A stretch of DNA of 64,000 bases from Diploscapter coronatus (lineage: Eukaryota; Nematoda; Chromadorea; Rhabditida; Rhabditidae). Location of the stretch: assembly GCA_964036155.1 (NCBI GenBank), contig OZ038423.1, positions 60,775,249 through 60,839,248 on the forward strand. Reading direction: 5' to 3'. Numbering within the stretch: position 1 is the stretch's first letter; every line of letters begins with the position of its first letter. This document shows positions 24,901-36,761 of this stretch, piece after piece. The notes beneath the pieces were generated by a model. The model did no database searches, was not told the origin of the DNA, and saw only the letters and a list, made by a program, of their open reading frames with translations. A program made the position numbers and the translations under genes.

Positions 24901-27776
24901 CTAAATCCTAGCAAATAAAAAATATTTTGTATCCTAGATTTCTTAGAGAAGAAAATTTTGAAGAAATACCGTAATTCCACCGCATTCATCAAAGACGAGT
25001 CCGGAATGGCACGAAATTGGGGCCAGATCTTTTTGTAGGTCGGGTGCTCGGAAAATAGCCTAAAATTTGTTTAAATCTAAAATATATTACTTTGAAACAT
25101 TTTACTTGATGAAAATCTTGAGCCCATTTCTGACGGGGTCTTTCTCGATATTGACGAACGTCTGCTGGATCATTTCCCTTTGTCTGTCGCTTAGTCTATT
25201 CGTCTGTTCGAAATGTTTCTGGGCTAAAAATTTCAATTTAAAAAATGTTAGAAAAAAATCTAGTTTAAAATTTCCTATTAAAGAAAAATAAAGCAAGTTT
25301 TTCTTTTGAATTTACCGTCCAAATCAAAAGCCATAGTGCGAGATAGGGCGGGGCTAGAGGATATTCAAATCGGAAATCATGCGAGTCATTTTTGAAGATG
25401 CCTGAGAAAAGTGGATGTTTGCGTCACGACTTGACAGCTAATAATAGATCACGCCCACTTTCAAGCAGATATTTAGAAGACAACGGAAAAGATTTAGATG
25501 TATGGCTAAAATCGCGCTAAATTTGGATTTTTGAAAATTTCGAAACTTGAAATTTTTAAATTATGGCAATAATTTCGGATAACAATTTCTTTTCAATCAT
25601 TTTGCAAGTGAGCTAACTCAAAATCGTGCAAAATGAACTGTTTTTCATTTTCTTAAATCAATCTCGAACTTCAGAGACTCTGATACAGTGAAAATAAAAC
25701 TCCATTTTTAACGAAATAAAATTAACCGGTTTTTTCGTTTTCGCCCTTTATTTGGCCCAGAATCGCGGTGATCATCTCCTTGGCCTGGTGGTATTTTTTC
25801 GCTTTATCCGCATCGTCTATTGAATCCATCGAGTCACGAACTTCTGTGTCGGCTGGAAAGTTAGGATTTTGAAAATTTTGGGAGGAACAAATACAGAAAC
25901 TCTCCTAAGGATTAGTAAATCGAAATTTTGAATAATCCGAGAAAAACTAGAAACAAACTGAATTCAAGTTTGTTATCGGATTAAGAACTCTATTTCATAA
26001 AATACCCCTTACCTTACCTCTAGAAACAATAGCAGCAGACTGGCCTTCATTTGCATTTGTAGATAAAGATTGATTCTTAGAGATTTCAGAACTCGACGCT
26101 GCATTTGAATGCACTTTCGAGCTTTGGTCGTTTTGAATGGGCAAAGTGGTTTCTTTTTTGATTTCCGAAATTGAATTTGAAGCTTTCGAAGGCGAAACTT
26201 CTTTTGGGGAAGATTCTAAACAAATTTCATGTTTCAAAAATGCGATAAAATCTAATTGGGAAAGACATCAAGACTAATTAGGTAGCTAGTAATTATTTCA
26301 TTGAAAAAGTAAAAAAATCTGAACTTGCTTACCCTTTTCTTTCATCGCCATCGGAAACTTGAAGGGACAGGTCAATAATTGCGGATTTTCGATTGGTTTC
26401 GGCTGATCAATTTTTGCCGACTTTCCCTCAGTTTTCACTAAAATAGTAAAACATTCTAAAAATTAAAAAGAAGTCTTAAACTTACATGAGGAAAACTCGC
26501 CATTTTTCAGCATTAGCCGGTACATTTTTGAATTTTATAAATTTTAAGTAGGAAAAATTCTCAAACTTCGAAATTCATAGATTTATGAAATATTTTCGAG
26601 TTAGTCTATGTGAAATCTCAAAATCACGCGCCAAATAGGTGATTTTATCAGGAAGCAATATTATTCCAAAATATGCTAAATGAATTTCCAAATATTTCAG
26701 GCGGTTTTTCGCCCCTATCCTTAGATATTGGTCTAGAGAAACTCGATTATCTCTAGCTTTTTGAGTAGAAAATGAAATTCAAATTATGCTAGACGCTTTT
26801 CTTTTCCTATCTTTTAACATAGGATTAGAGGAAATTTCTATTATCTCTGACTTTGAGAATTATTGCTGGGCACGAATATTTCCGGTATTTTCAGCGTTTC
26901 CGGTCTAAACCGGATACGCAAAAGCGTAAATCGCATCCGAATAAATACAGCTTTCATACATCCCAAACGTTTTTGAGAGGGTATTTCTCAACATAGGGTA
27001 AAATTTTTATTTTAAAGACTAGAAAATGCAAAATTAGCATATTACTTTAATGTGCTCTTTAAACCTCTCAAAATATACCACTATTTTTAATTCTCTAAAA
27101 GATGCTGACTTCTGTTTCCGGTTTTAGGACCTGAAATGAGATGAGATTAATTCTAGGGATTGTAAAAATCGGAATCTGAGAATTTGAATTTTCAAAAACG
27201 ATACTTTCGCAAAAATACATATTTGGCGAATAAAAGTGGGTTAAAAAATCTGAAAAATATTCTTTAAAATTTCAGACGTCGAAAAGGCCTCTGAAGAGTT
27301 GGAGGCGAATTGGTCGCTGAACGAGACCATTGTTCGCAGCAATCGAACTGCCAAAGACTGGGGACAGAAGCTGGAGACTCTGGAAAAAGACAAGAATGTC
27401 CAGGTCGATGAAGGTCTCATTCATGGTAGGCAAAAATCTTATTCTTTTTTTTTTTTTAATTTGCAGAAATGTGTTCAAAACAATTTTATCTTTGCATTCT
27501 TTCGTTAGTGACGCTTTTCAAGCAAATTTTAATCATTTTACCTATCCGAATAAAATTTTAGAGGTCGAAGAGTTGCAGATTTTAAAAATAAAATGTTGAA
27601 TTGAAAATTCTGAAATTTGGTTTCCAGATTCCGAGACGATGTTCGCAAAGAACTCTGTCCTTGAGAAGAAGGCGGGCAATTTGCGATCGGAAATGGAAGA
27701 TTTCTCCTTCGACCTGCAGCGGACCATCGATGAACGGGCTAGGCGGGAGTCGGGACAGGATTTTGGAAACCAATAA
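15917..27776 (+). CDS. MCM3AP: SAC3/GANP (MCM3AP-type) mRNA export protein, TREX-2 scaffold
   Basis: About 28 exons give roughly 1,200 residues. The start [16 protein letters not shown] is eight bases after a TTTTCAG acceptor. After a Gly/Ser-rich N-terminus comes the SAC3 domain: [66 protein letters not shown], then [20 protein letters not shown] and [17 protein letters not shown]. All match human GANP in order. SAC3 proteins hold TREX-2 at the nuclear pore for mRNA export. The middle has FG-like spots ([23 protein letters not shown]), then long charged helices ([30 protein letters not shown]) and a C-terminal coiled coil (27274-27776). A 3-kb intron (about 24239-27273) holds two minus-strand genes. 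The joint across it keeps frame (codon completed as GAC), but a shorter form ending soon after 24238 cannot be excluded. Confidence 0.88.
24459..25334 (-). CDS. Globin, nested in a SAC3 intron
   Basis: Five exons give about 168 residues, starting MAFDLDGQ-type and ending [10 protein letters not shown]. The globin fold is clear: A helix [21 protein letters not shown] helices [20 protein letters not shown] corner WPQFRAIP, E helix [17 protein letters not shown] with the likely distal His (E7), and F helix [14 protein letters not shown] with the likely proximal His (F8). The two histidines are 32 residues apart, the same spacing as in neuroglobin (64/96). The near-invariant CD1 Phe appears to be Trp (IWPQF). 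No signal peptide is seen, so it is probably intracellular. Nematodes have many divergent globins in neurons and muscle, with redox, signalling or O2 roles; which one this is cannot be told. It lies antisense inside the SAC3 transcription unit. Confidence 0.85.
25732..26525 (-). CDS. Small uncharacterised protein, nested in a SAC3 intron
   Basis: Four exons join in frame to about 165 residues. It starts [13 protein letters not shown] (ATG at 26523-26525) and continues with a Pro/Lys stretch containing [14 protein letters not shown] long Ser/Asn/Lys-rich, probably disordered exon follows (25995-26220, [14 protein letters not shown] onward). It ends with a charged helix ([18 protein letters not shown], then TAILGQIKG) and TAA at 25732-25734. 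I do not recognise the family. The final helix is the only part likely to be folded. The globin start lies about 400 bases downstream on the same strand, so the two may be co-transcribed. Phases at all three introns agree, which supports a real gene. Confidence 0.62.
26526..27273. other. Rest of SAC3 intron, no gene seen
   Basis: AT-rich sequence upstream of the nested small gene, ending at the acceptor before the penultimate SAC3 exons. It presumably contains the promoter of the nested gene(s). A short G/C-containing block at 26880-26930 (TTTCCGGTATTTTCAGCG and similar) is not assigned. Confidence 0.4.
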
Positions 27777-28539
27777 TTTTTTTAGTTATTGACTTCTGTT
27801 CTCGAAATTTTCAAATTTTTCAAATTTCTACCCGATTTCCTTAAACCCCTCCGATGCTCAAATGATCTCGTGTTTCATTTTATCTTTAACAGTTTCTGGC
27901 TACTTGTTTATTCGTATGGTGGATCGAAGGGTTATAAAATTCAAATCTGAAAATGCTAAATTTCAAATTGATTAATTGTATCGTTTTTCCAGTAAAAGAA
28001 TAAACTATTTCGATTTTCGGATTTTGCTTTGAACATTTTCGTTGTGCCTGCCTCTAACACACGCTTTGTTGCCACTGGCACCGAATTGATATCTTCTATT
28101 TTCTTGTATTTGATTCGTTTTTAATATAAGATTCACTTTTCTTTTCTACCTTTCTTGTCATTCCTTTTCTTTTCTCCTCTCCTCACTTTTCTCGCTCTCT
28201 TGTTTCGCACTTGAAAATGCGCGAAACGTTTGTGTTTGAATTGATCAATTTTCGATTCTTTTGAAAACCTGTCTTCTTTTTTATTCTTATGCTAATTTTC
28301 ACGGTCAATATCTAAAAATAATTTAGATCCTTTTATTTTTTTCCTCTTGAAATTTCGAAATCATAACATTCGTCTTTTAACTAAAAGATGATTCTTTAGT
28401 TTTTGTTTGTATCATATTGTTTATGATTTCTTCCAAAATACTCACACACATATTTTTGCCTCGTACAATTTGAGTCCTATTTTTTAAAATTTCCTCCTGA
28501 AGAATGATCTTTTTAGTTTTCAGAGCTCAAAATTCAAAC
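27777..28539. other. Intergenic region between SAC3 and RIF1 genes
   Basis: Contains the SAC3 3' end with AATAAA at 27999-28004 and a pyrimidine-rich stretch at 28130-28210. Just before the RIF1 ATG is a TTTTCAG acceptor (28517-28523). No exon is supported. Confidence 0.5.
27999..28004 (+). terminator. Polyadenylation signal AATAAA of the SAC3 gene
   Basis: Canonical hexamer about 220 bases after the SAC3 stop codon. Confidence 0.5.
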
Positions 28540-31500
28540 ATGGCGTCTTCTGAGGCATCTGAATCCAACTACTTGGATGTGCTTTTGAAGGGCGAACAAA
28601 TAATTCAGGCAGTGATGCGAAAAAGTATCGATTCAGAAAAGTGGGTTTCAAAAATCGGGAATTTTGAAAAATCATTTAGAAGAAAATGAAATGTTTAAAA
28701 ATTTGATTACTTCTGGAACAGTATTTTTTGTAATCAAGCACTAGTTGGAAAATCTGAAGAAATAAAAATGAGATTTCCAGGAACTCAAATATTTAGGAAA
28801 AGACTTGCTCGAAACATAATTTTTTAGGAGCTCGACCCCTTCGAAGCGTCGCTACGGACTGCGTTCGAGAGCCGAGACTATTCTGGAAGCCACTCAGAGC
28901 GTCCTGAATGATTTCAGCAACAAGTCTGGTGAGTGGAAAATTTATTTTTCCGTTTATAATCTAGCGTTTTTAGTGTTCGTAAAAAAATCAAACATTTCAG
29001 ATTCCATCCAAGACGAGCATTTGAATGCTGCCGTGAAGTGTCTCCAACTGATGGCTGGTGCTCAAAAAGCAGGTTAATTTTTTAAAACCTAAAATAAAAT
29101 TCGAAATTATTTTCAGGTCTGACCTCCTTCACTCCCAAATTTGTGTCGGAATTTCTCGAAGATCAGACCGAAAAAATCGTCGCGATTCTGGAAAAACTCG
29201 ATGAAAATCGGGTTCTAAAATTCGGACTCCAATTTTGGGCCGCTCATCTGCAAGTCGTCTTGACTATGACTAAGGTTGGGAATTTTCTGAAAATCTGAGA
29301 AAAATAAAAGTTAAGCATAGTACAAATCTGAGCAGAAAAACAACGACATTTGCCATTTTTCTGCTTTATTATTGCTCTAAATTTGAATTTTTAAATTTCA
29401 GCACCTAACCCCGGAAATTCTGGTTCGCGCCTGTCATCCTGTGGCCGAGTGGATTAAGCAGTTCGCTTTCGACGCCAAAACAGAAGTCTACAAGGAGACG
29501 GTTCGTCTCTCGGAGCAAGTCAAAAACTGTAGGATTTTTGCTCAAATTCGGTTTTTTGCAAATTCGAAATTCAGCTGATCTGGAAGAGGACTGCAAGACG
29601 GCAACGTTGGGCGCGTTGGAGGTAAGCACTTTATCTTACAAAAATGAAAAAGTTGAAATCCTCGAAAAATCCTTAAAAAAGTGAAATTTCAGGTATCTGA
29701 TATGGTGCCGCTGAACGTGTCGAAGAAATTTCCGTCGCCCTCGAAAATCCTAGCGCCGACCAACTTTTCTGCTCTCTTCAAGTCGCCCGCACAGCAGTCA
29801 CAAAGTTCAAGTCAGCCGGTCAGAACCACCAGGAGGTCATCGGTCAAGGTGCTAATTTTATTTTAAAATTTAATCCTTTTCATGATTGTGTCGATATTTT
29901 GACGAAACAATCGATAAAATAAGTTTTCTGTATTATTCTTTTGAAAGATTTATTTCGAAAAAAGTAGTAAAAACATTCCAGAGACCCGTGGCCCTTGTGG
30001 ATGAGGATTCCGTGGACTATGTGCCGATCGCCAGCAAAAATACGGGCAGCGCCAGGAAGAAGGCCAAATTGACCGAGCACCAGAAGGAGAAGTTCGCGGA
30101 GAAAAAGTATCTTTTACACTTAGAAAAACCTGAAATATTTTATAATTGTATATTTTTTCTGGAAAAGTTTCAAAATAGTCTGAAACTTGAGAACAATTTT
30201 TAGTGAAATTGTACCTTTTCAGAAATATTAGATGTTCTGAAAAATTTCTAGAAACATTTCCTATCACTTGAAACATTTCTGTGAGCTTGTATACAATTTT
30301 GTGCAAAATAAATTCTAGTTTTTGGAAGCCGGATTTTCAGAGACAAGTTGCCGTTCATGGACGAGGACTCGCAGAGTTGTCAGAATTTGATCGGCGTTTT
30401 GGCCACCGACTTCGACTTCGAATCGTCGTCACAGTGAGTTTTTGGACAACAAACGTTTCTGGAAATTTGAAATTTTCTAAGAAAAAAGACGTTTCTGAAG
30501 CCTTTTTTGAGGTTTCCGGAAAAATGGCTGTTTGGAAACTTTTAAGTTGTCGAAAAATAGAAGTTTCTACAATTTTTGAGAGCTATGTTATGGGTTTTCA
30601 GAGTGTTTACAAAATTTAGACATTTTACCCGCGACATAAATGAGAATTTGTGCATACATGATATTCAATTTTCTGAAACACTCAGAAACCATATTTGGAA
30701 CAAGTATAAATTTCAGAAGCGCCTCAACCCAGGGACAGAAGAAAGAGGAGGGAAACCCTGGCCAAGAAGCTCGAGAAAAGGAGAAAAATGATAACGAAAA
30801 TGGAAACCAGGAAGTTGGAAAAGTTGTGGAACCTGAATCGGCAATCGAAGATAATAAGAGAAAGACGAACGTCAAGTTGGATTTCGAGCAGGTGAAAATG
30901 CATTTTTTTGGGAAATTTTAAAAAAAAGCTAAAATAAATAAAATAATACAAAGAAAAATATTTTCAGGAATCCCCGGCTATCGCTGACGAGCCGAACCTG
31001 GACAAGGAGAGCGACGGCGAGGAGGAGATTCAGAAGATGGACGTCGACGTCAACGACGTCGTTCCCGTCACTTCGGAAGTGGCTGAGGAATCTGGGTGGG
31101 ATTTTTTGAAAAGGGACTTTCAAAGAGTATCGATCATTCTTTAACAAACATTATAGGGATCTGTTCTTTGTAGTTTTATTTCAATTCTAAAACATATCAA
31201 AACCATTTCTCGCAATATAGGCAGTATTCTGATGGACTTGTTTGAAATTAAAAGCGTTTAATGTTTTTAATGATAATTTAGAAATTATTCGTTTTCCTAA
31301 GTCAAACATATCAGCCCTCTTTCATTCAGCTGTTTATTGAATCTTTTTAAAACATATTCTAAAAATTAAAAAATCATTTTCGTTCTAGCCCGGTTCCTAC
31401 TTTGGAAGAGCGCCTGGTGGAGACTTCGCTAAAAGATCCTGAAACTCCGAAAGAGGAAAACGAGGCGGAAAATACACCGCAAAAATTCGCGACTCCCGAG

Positions 31501-34500
31501 AAAGAAGTTGTCACTCCGACCCACTCACCCTCGGCTGCGCATCTCGCCTCGAAGAGAAAGTCCAGGGTTGGGTTTTTTTTTCTTTTATAATTTTTAAAAT
31601 TTAACTACCTTATATAAATATTTTCTGCTAAATTACAATTTTTTTTGGATATTATGGAGAAGTATGAAAATTGGATTTCTAGGTATCAGAAAATGCATAT
31701 ACATCTATTCGAAATTTTCTTTAGAAGATGCTTGATATTGGCTGAATGATAAAAATGGTCTAGATTTTTTGAAAGCTTCCGGGAAGAAGATTTTGTTCTA
31801 GAAGATTCTGAAATATGAAATATTTTCCAGACCCCCACCAGACATCAGGCTCGGCCCAAATGGACCATTATGGACAGCATCGCGAAGATAAAGCACGACA
31901 AGAAGAAGGCGGAAATCGCGCAGGTTGGGAATTTCTAGAACATTTCTTATTTATTTTTAGAAACACATTTCTTATAGAATTTTCTAAGTCTTTTTTTACA
32001 ATTTTGCGGAACGTTGAAAAATTCAGGTCCTTCCCCCTCCCGTACCAGCCAGATTAACTCCAGTTGAATCGCCGAAAGCTGAAAAATCCGAGGAGAAAGA
32101 AGAATCTGAAAAGATCAAGACCGAGGAGAATGTGGAAAATGCGGAAATTCCGGAACAGGATCAGGACCAGGAAAACCAATCTCAGACGCTGGAGACCAAG
32201 TAAGTGGAATTTTTGGAAAAAAAATATAAAATTTGCCAAAAATTCAGAACTCCGCCCCGAGTTGTCATTGAACCTGTCAAACCTACCGTAGGTACTCCCA
32301 GCATTCTCAAAAAGCCTGGGACGCCGATGAATTCGGAGAAGAAGGTAAAACATAGTTTTTATAAACACCCAGAAAATTCAAGGTTTTTTATTATGAAAAA
32401 ACGAAAATTTTTGAATTTTTATTCTAGAATAGCCCAACATCCTTCTAGAGCAATTTAATTTTTTCAGAAATACCGTGTTCACTTCCACTCGCCCGACAAG
32501 GCAGATGTGTCGACCAGCGACGAAGTTCAGAGCCAGAGTCAGGAAACTTCGGTAGAATTATTTTTTTCTCGAAAATTCTAGAATTTAGAAAAAAAAAACT
32601 TGAATTTTGTAAAAATCATTTTTTTATTTTTAGGTGTCCACCACCACAATGACGCTTCATCAAAATGATGAAAATCAAACGGAGATACAGCATTTGGACA
32701 AGGATTTGGAATCCGGTGGAAAGAAGGCTGAAGAGGATGAGGGTAAAATTTTGAAAATAAAATCTAGAAAATTTCAAAGAGCTCTGGCAGTAAATTCCTG
32801 TTTAAATTAGAATACAAACTTCCTTCAGAGCCGATCTTCTCGGAATTGATTGACTGCGACCAGCCTGTGACCAGCGTTATTCCCCGACTCATCCCGCACG
32901 GGCATTCGAGGTTAGGGAAAATCGATTTTAACCCTTTTATCTCCTAACTCAATTATCACTCAAAATATGACGAAATTTAGAATTTTGTGAAACATTTTAA
33001 AATTATCTATTTATTACCTATGAAAAGATTAATCTATGGACTGAATGAGAAATTGATTTGGTCAAATATGCTAAAAAATTGAAACATGTATTTTTGATCT
33101 GAATCACTCATATTTGCCTTACAGCACGAGTCAAGTGATGCTCCGCAAGACGTTGGCTTCGCAGGTAAAAATGCAAATGTTTAAATTTGAATCTAAAGTC
33201 AATAGCTGCAACCATTTTTCTATTGAAGTCAAATTTGTAATTACAGGGCGTGAAGACGGTTGGTGATCTCGCAAGGATGCGACCCAGGCAAATCAGCAAA
33301 CTCAATATCAAAAAACCGCGAATGGAGACCGCAAAAACCGTCCTCAAAGAGTACTTCGAGGAAAAGGAGAAAGAGAGAAAGGTTCGTTTATTTATTTATG
33401 TTTTAAATTTAAATATTAGTTTAAGTTTCAGATAGCGTTCTTCAACTGTGTATCGATTATTATTATTATCATTTTATGAAATATAGGAAAACCATTGAAT
33501 TTTGAGACTTGCATTGATGATTTTCCAAAAATTGCTTAGTTTCTTAATGATTTTTGAATCATAGTAGAATATTATAATTTCTAAAAAAAGTAAAAATAGA
33601 TAAAGATTTTTTTTTTAATTTTTGAAATAAAATATCTTCAGCTGGCCCAGGAGCGTATTTTGGAGATGGAGAAGCGTCGAAAGGAGGAGGAAGAGGCAGA
33701 CACGCTCAGATTGACTCAGGAACGAGAAAATCAGGACAAGCAAGGGGAGACGGAGCTTGAAAATGGAAATGAAAAGGTTGGCTTTTGGAAATTGTTAAAC
33801 ATTTTTTTCTTAATTTTTTCCGATCACTGTATCTAAAATTCATATCCAAATTGAAAAATTTTTATATTAATCGAAACGGAAATGAAAAATTGGATTTTCG
33901 CCTGAGTAATGTGGAAACTTCGAATTATTTATTGCTTCCAAAACTTTCGTTAAAATTTCAAGTTATTTTGAAACATGTCTTTTCACCGATGATGCAATTT
34001 TACCGCTTCCACGAAAGCTGTCCAAACTTTTTAGGTTAAGGATTTCAAAGGTAGGGTGAAAAAAATGCTAATTACATTTTTCCAGGAAAACGAGCAAGCG
34101 GACGATTCGATTGTGCCTGATTCGAACGAGTCGAGCAAAGACAAGGCGTCTTTTATCGAGCACAATTGCGAGGATGATGACGAGTTGGAGAGTAAGAGTC
34201 TTTTGAAACCTATAACTTTCAGAAGCATTTTTTTTAAAATGAATATTTGCTCCTTTAAATTACCCCCTTCTGAGCTGAATGTATTGAATGATTTAAAACA
34301 TTACGCCCTAGGAAAATATTGAAACGTATTTACATTTTTTAGAGGTTCATTGTTTTTTCCAAAGAAAAATATTCAAGTAGCAAACTTGCGACCAACTAAA
34401 AATTGGAATACATTCCAAAAATCTAAATGTTTGCAGTGTCGCAAGTGCTGGGGGTGCCCGAGGAGATCCCCGATGAGGAGTGCGAGAATCGTCGCGTCGT

Positions 34501-36499
34501 GTTGCCCGTCGTCTGCAAAATGCCCGAGATCCCCAGCGAGAGGAACGAGTACAGCCGTATGAATGATCAGGATCATGAGCAGGAGAGGGTTAGTTCAGAA
34601 GATGTTCATGTGCAATAGATCACTGCATCTCTGAAGAATTTTGTTTTCAAACTTTCTGAAACATAGATCTTGGATATTTTGAAAGAAAACCCAAGCCCTG
34701 AAAATTATATTCTCTACCCATCATAGAATGAAATTTATGAATTTCTGAGATATATTTTTTAGTCATTTGAAAATAACTCTGAAGTTAAGTAGTATTGTTT
34801 TACGCTTCATATAATTGAAAACTATCAAGTTTCCAGATCGTGATTCTGGACGACGAGGTTGACGAGTACGATTCGGACAAGGAGAATCAGAAGACTGACG
34901 ACGATGATGGGGAGAAGGACGACAAACTCATCAGGAGCATTCACAACACGCCTCAGGTAGGATAATTAAGATTTTGATCGATTAAACCTTGAAAAATAAT
35001 CGAAGAGATTGAATTTCTTCTTCGTAGTTTGAAGCAAAATTTAATCTGAAGTTTATTAACTCTAAGGTAAAACAAACTCCACTTGCTATTCTGAAGCTAA
35101 AATTTCGAAGCTTATCAAATTCTGAAACTTTTCTCGAACTTCAAAATCGGAATAAAAGGGAAAAAAACTTCTAAACCACAGCCTTGCAAGCCTTACTTAT
35201 TCCTTGGGAACGTCCTTTATTTACCATAACTGTGGGTAGGAAAAACAACTTTATCTCTTATTCTCCCTCACTATTTCGATTTTCTCATTATTTCCAAAGG
35301 ATAAGGCTTGTATAAAGCAATGGAACTTGGTTTCAAAAACCTACCTAAAAGTGCAAGTTTCTCAATCTAAGTCCACCAACTGTGACGGTCGCGGCGGCCA
35401 GACGGTGTCTCCCCAGTTCTCGCCGATCAAGAAGCTCCACGGCATCCTCACGGAGCTCACTGACGAAACTGGAGATAATCTGGACGAGGAGTTCAATATT
35501 CAGAGTTTGTGATAATTTTTTAACAAAGAAAATTCTATTCCTTCATGAAGCATATCTTCCCAAATATGGACTTCGTTTATGAAAAGATGCTAAATTTCTA
35601 AACTACATTCTCGAATCTTTCATAAAAATACAAAAAAATCAATATTTAAAGGATAATTAGCATAAAATTAAAAATAGAGAAATTAGCATATTTTCAGAAG
35701 AACCCCTGAAATTGGATCATTCGGTCGGGCAGAAAGTGCTAGAAGCGCAGAAAGATGAATGTGAAGTGCCCGAGGTAATGAACAAATCGTTCGACGAGGA
35801 CATGACTGTGGATGAGCTTGAGGAAATGCCCCAGAAGGAGGCGGAGGCGAAGAACGACATCGGTCAGGCGATTCGAGGTGGGAGAATCAGTTAAAAACGG
35901 AAAATTATCATATTTGGAAGAAAATGTGAATACTTTCGTAAAAAAATGGTAGAAAACGTGGCAGACGTAGATTTTTATGGCACTATTTCTGTTATGCAAG
36001 TTTTTTTTATTAATACAAAATTTAAAATTCTTGGAGAAATTCAAATTAACAGACCTTGAAGTGAGGAATTTCCAATGGAAAATGATTTTCTAAAAGAAAT
36101 CAGATTTTGAAGATAAAAATTTTCAGCGCTCCATTCGCTTCCCGATGCCTGCGGCAAGATTCTCAACGCGCTGCAAAGTCTCACCGAAGAACAGGTAGGA
36201 ATTCGCATAAAATGAAAATCTAAAAAGTCGGAATATGCTAATTTTTAGAAGAAACAATCTGGCTGCGTAATTAATCTTCCCCCTCTCAAACGCTTTCTCG
36301 ATTTCTATTTTCTTTTCCATACGCTATTTCTCCTCCACTTTTCCACGCTTCGGGAGGAAAAATTAAGCAGCCAAAAATCTTATTTTTTAAAGGAAGAGCA
36401 AAAAATTAAAATTTTCAGATGGGCGGCCTCAAAGGGACCCTGTCCGACGCGATTCTGCCCTTCAATGAACTCATCGCAAAAGTCGCGCTCTCGAAATAA
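28540..36499 (+). CDS. RIF1: RIF1 homologue (replication timing / PP1 adaptor), compact form
   Basis: About 28 exons give roughly 1,090 residues. The ATG follows a TTTTCAG acceptor by 16 bases. The first 200-250 residues are helical (FVSEFLEDQTEKIVAILEKL, FGLQFWAAHLQVVLTM, LVRACHPVAEWIKQF). Next is a long Lys/Glu/Ser-rich region. A PP1-docking pair follows: PSILKKPG (near 32300, SILK type) and KKYRVHFHSP (near 32470, RVxF type). The conserved RIF1 C-terminal region comes after it: IFSELIDCDQPVTSVIPRL, then GVKTVGDLARMRPRQISKL and RMETAKTVLKEY, matching human RIF1 ...GLGQLIRAKNIKTIGDLS... in order. An acidic tail and a final helical segment ending LIAKVALSK close the protein. RIF1 recruits PP1 to set replication timing and protect DNA ends. 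The N-terminal part looks far too short for the usual HEAT array. Confidence 0.85.
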
Positions 36500-36755
36500 T
36501 TGTTTAAAATCTGTGAATCTCATTTTTTAACATTTTTAATGGTTTTTTTTAGGTATATTTATTCCGATTGTTTACATTCTGTTTTCTAAAATAAGCTATT
36601 TTCAAGATCTCCGATCATATACAATTTTCTGTAGAAAACGATGGATCTTTTTAATCACTTGTTACTCGTTTTTATCTTCGATTTTTTCTTCGAGTTGACT
36701 AAAGGTTTTTAGGTAATTTTATCTGTTTATTATTTTCTGCGGTTTATTTTGATTG

Positions 36756-36761
36756 AATAAA
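36756..36761 (+). terminator. Polyadenylation signal AATAAA of RIF1
   Basis: Canonical hexamer about 260 bases after the RIF1 stop. Confidence 0.5.

Noticed and set aside
30281..30619. Plus-strand open frame overlapping RIF1 exons in another frame
   Set aside because: The RIF1 frame in this interval gives the continuous acidic sequence with good splice joints; the other frame is a shadow.
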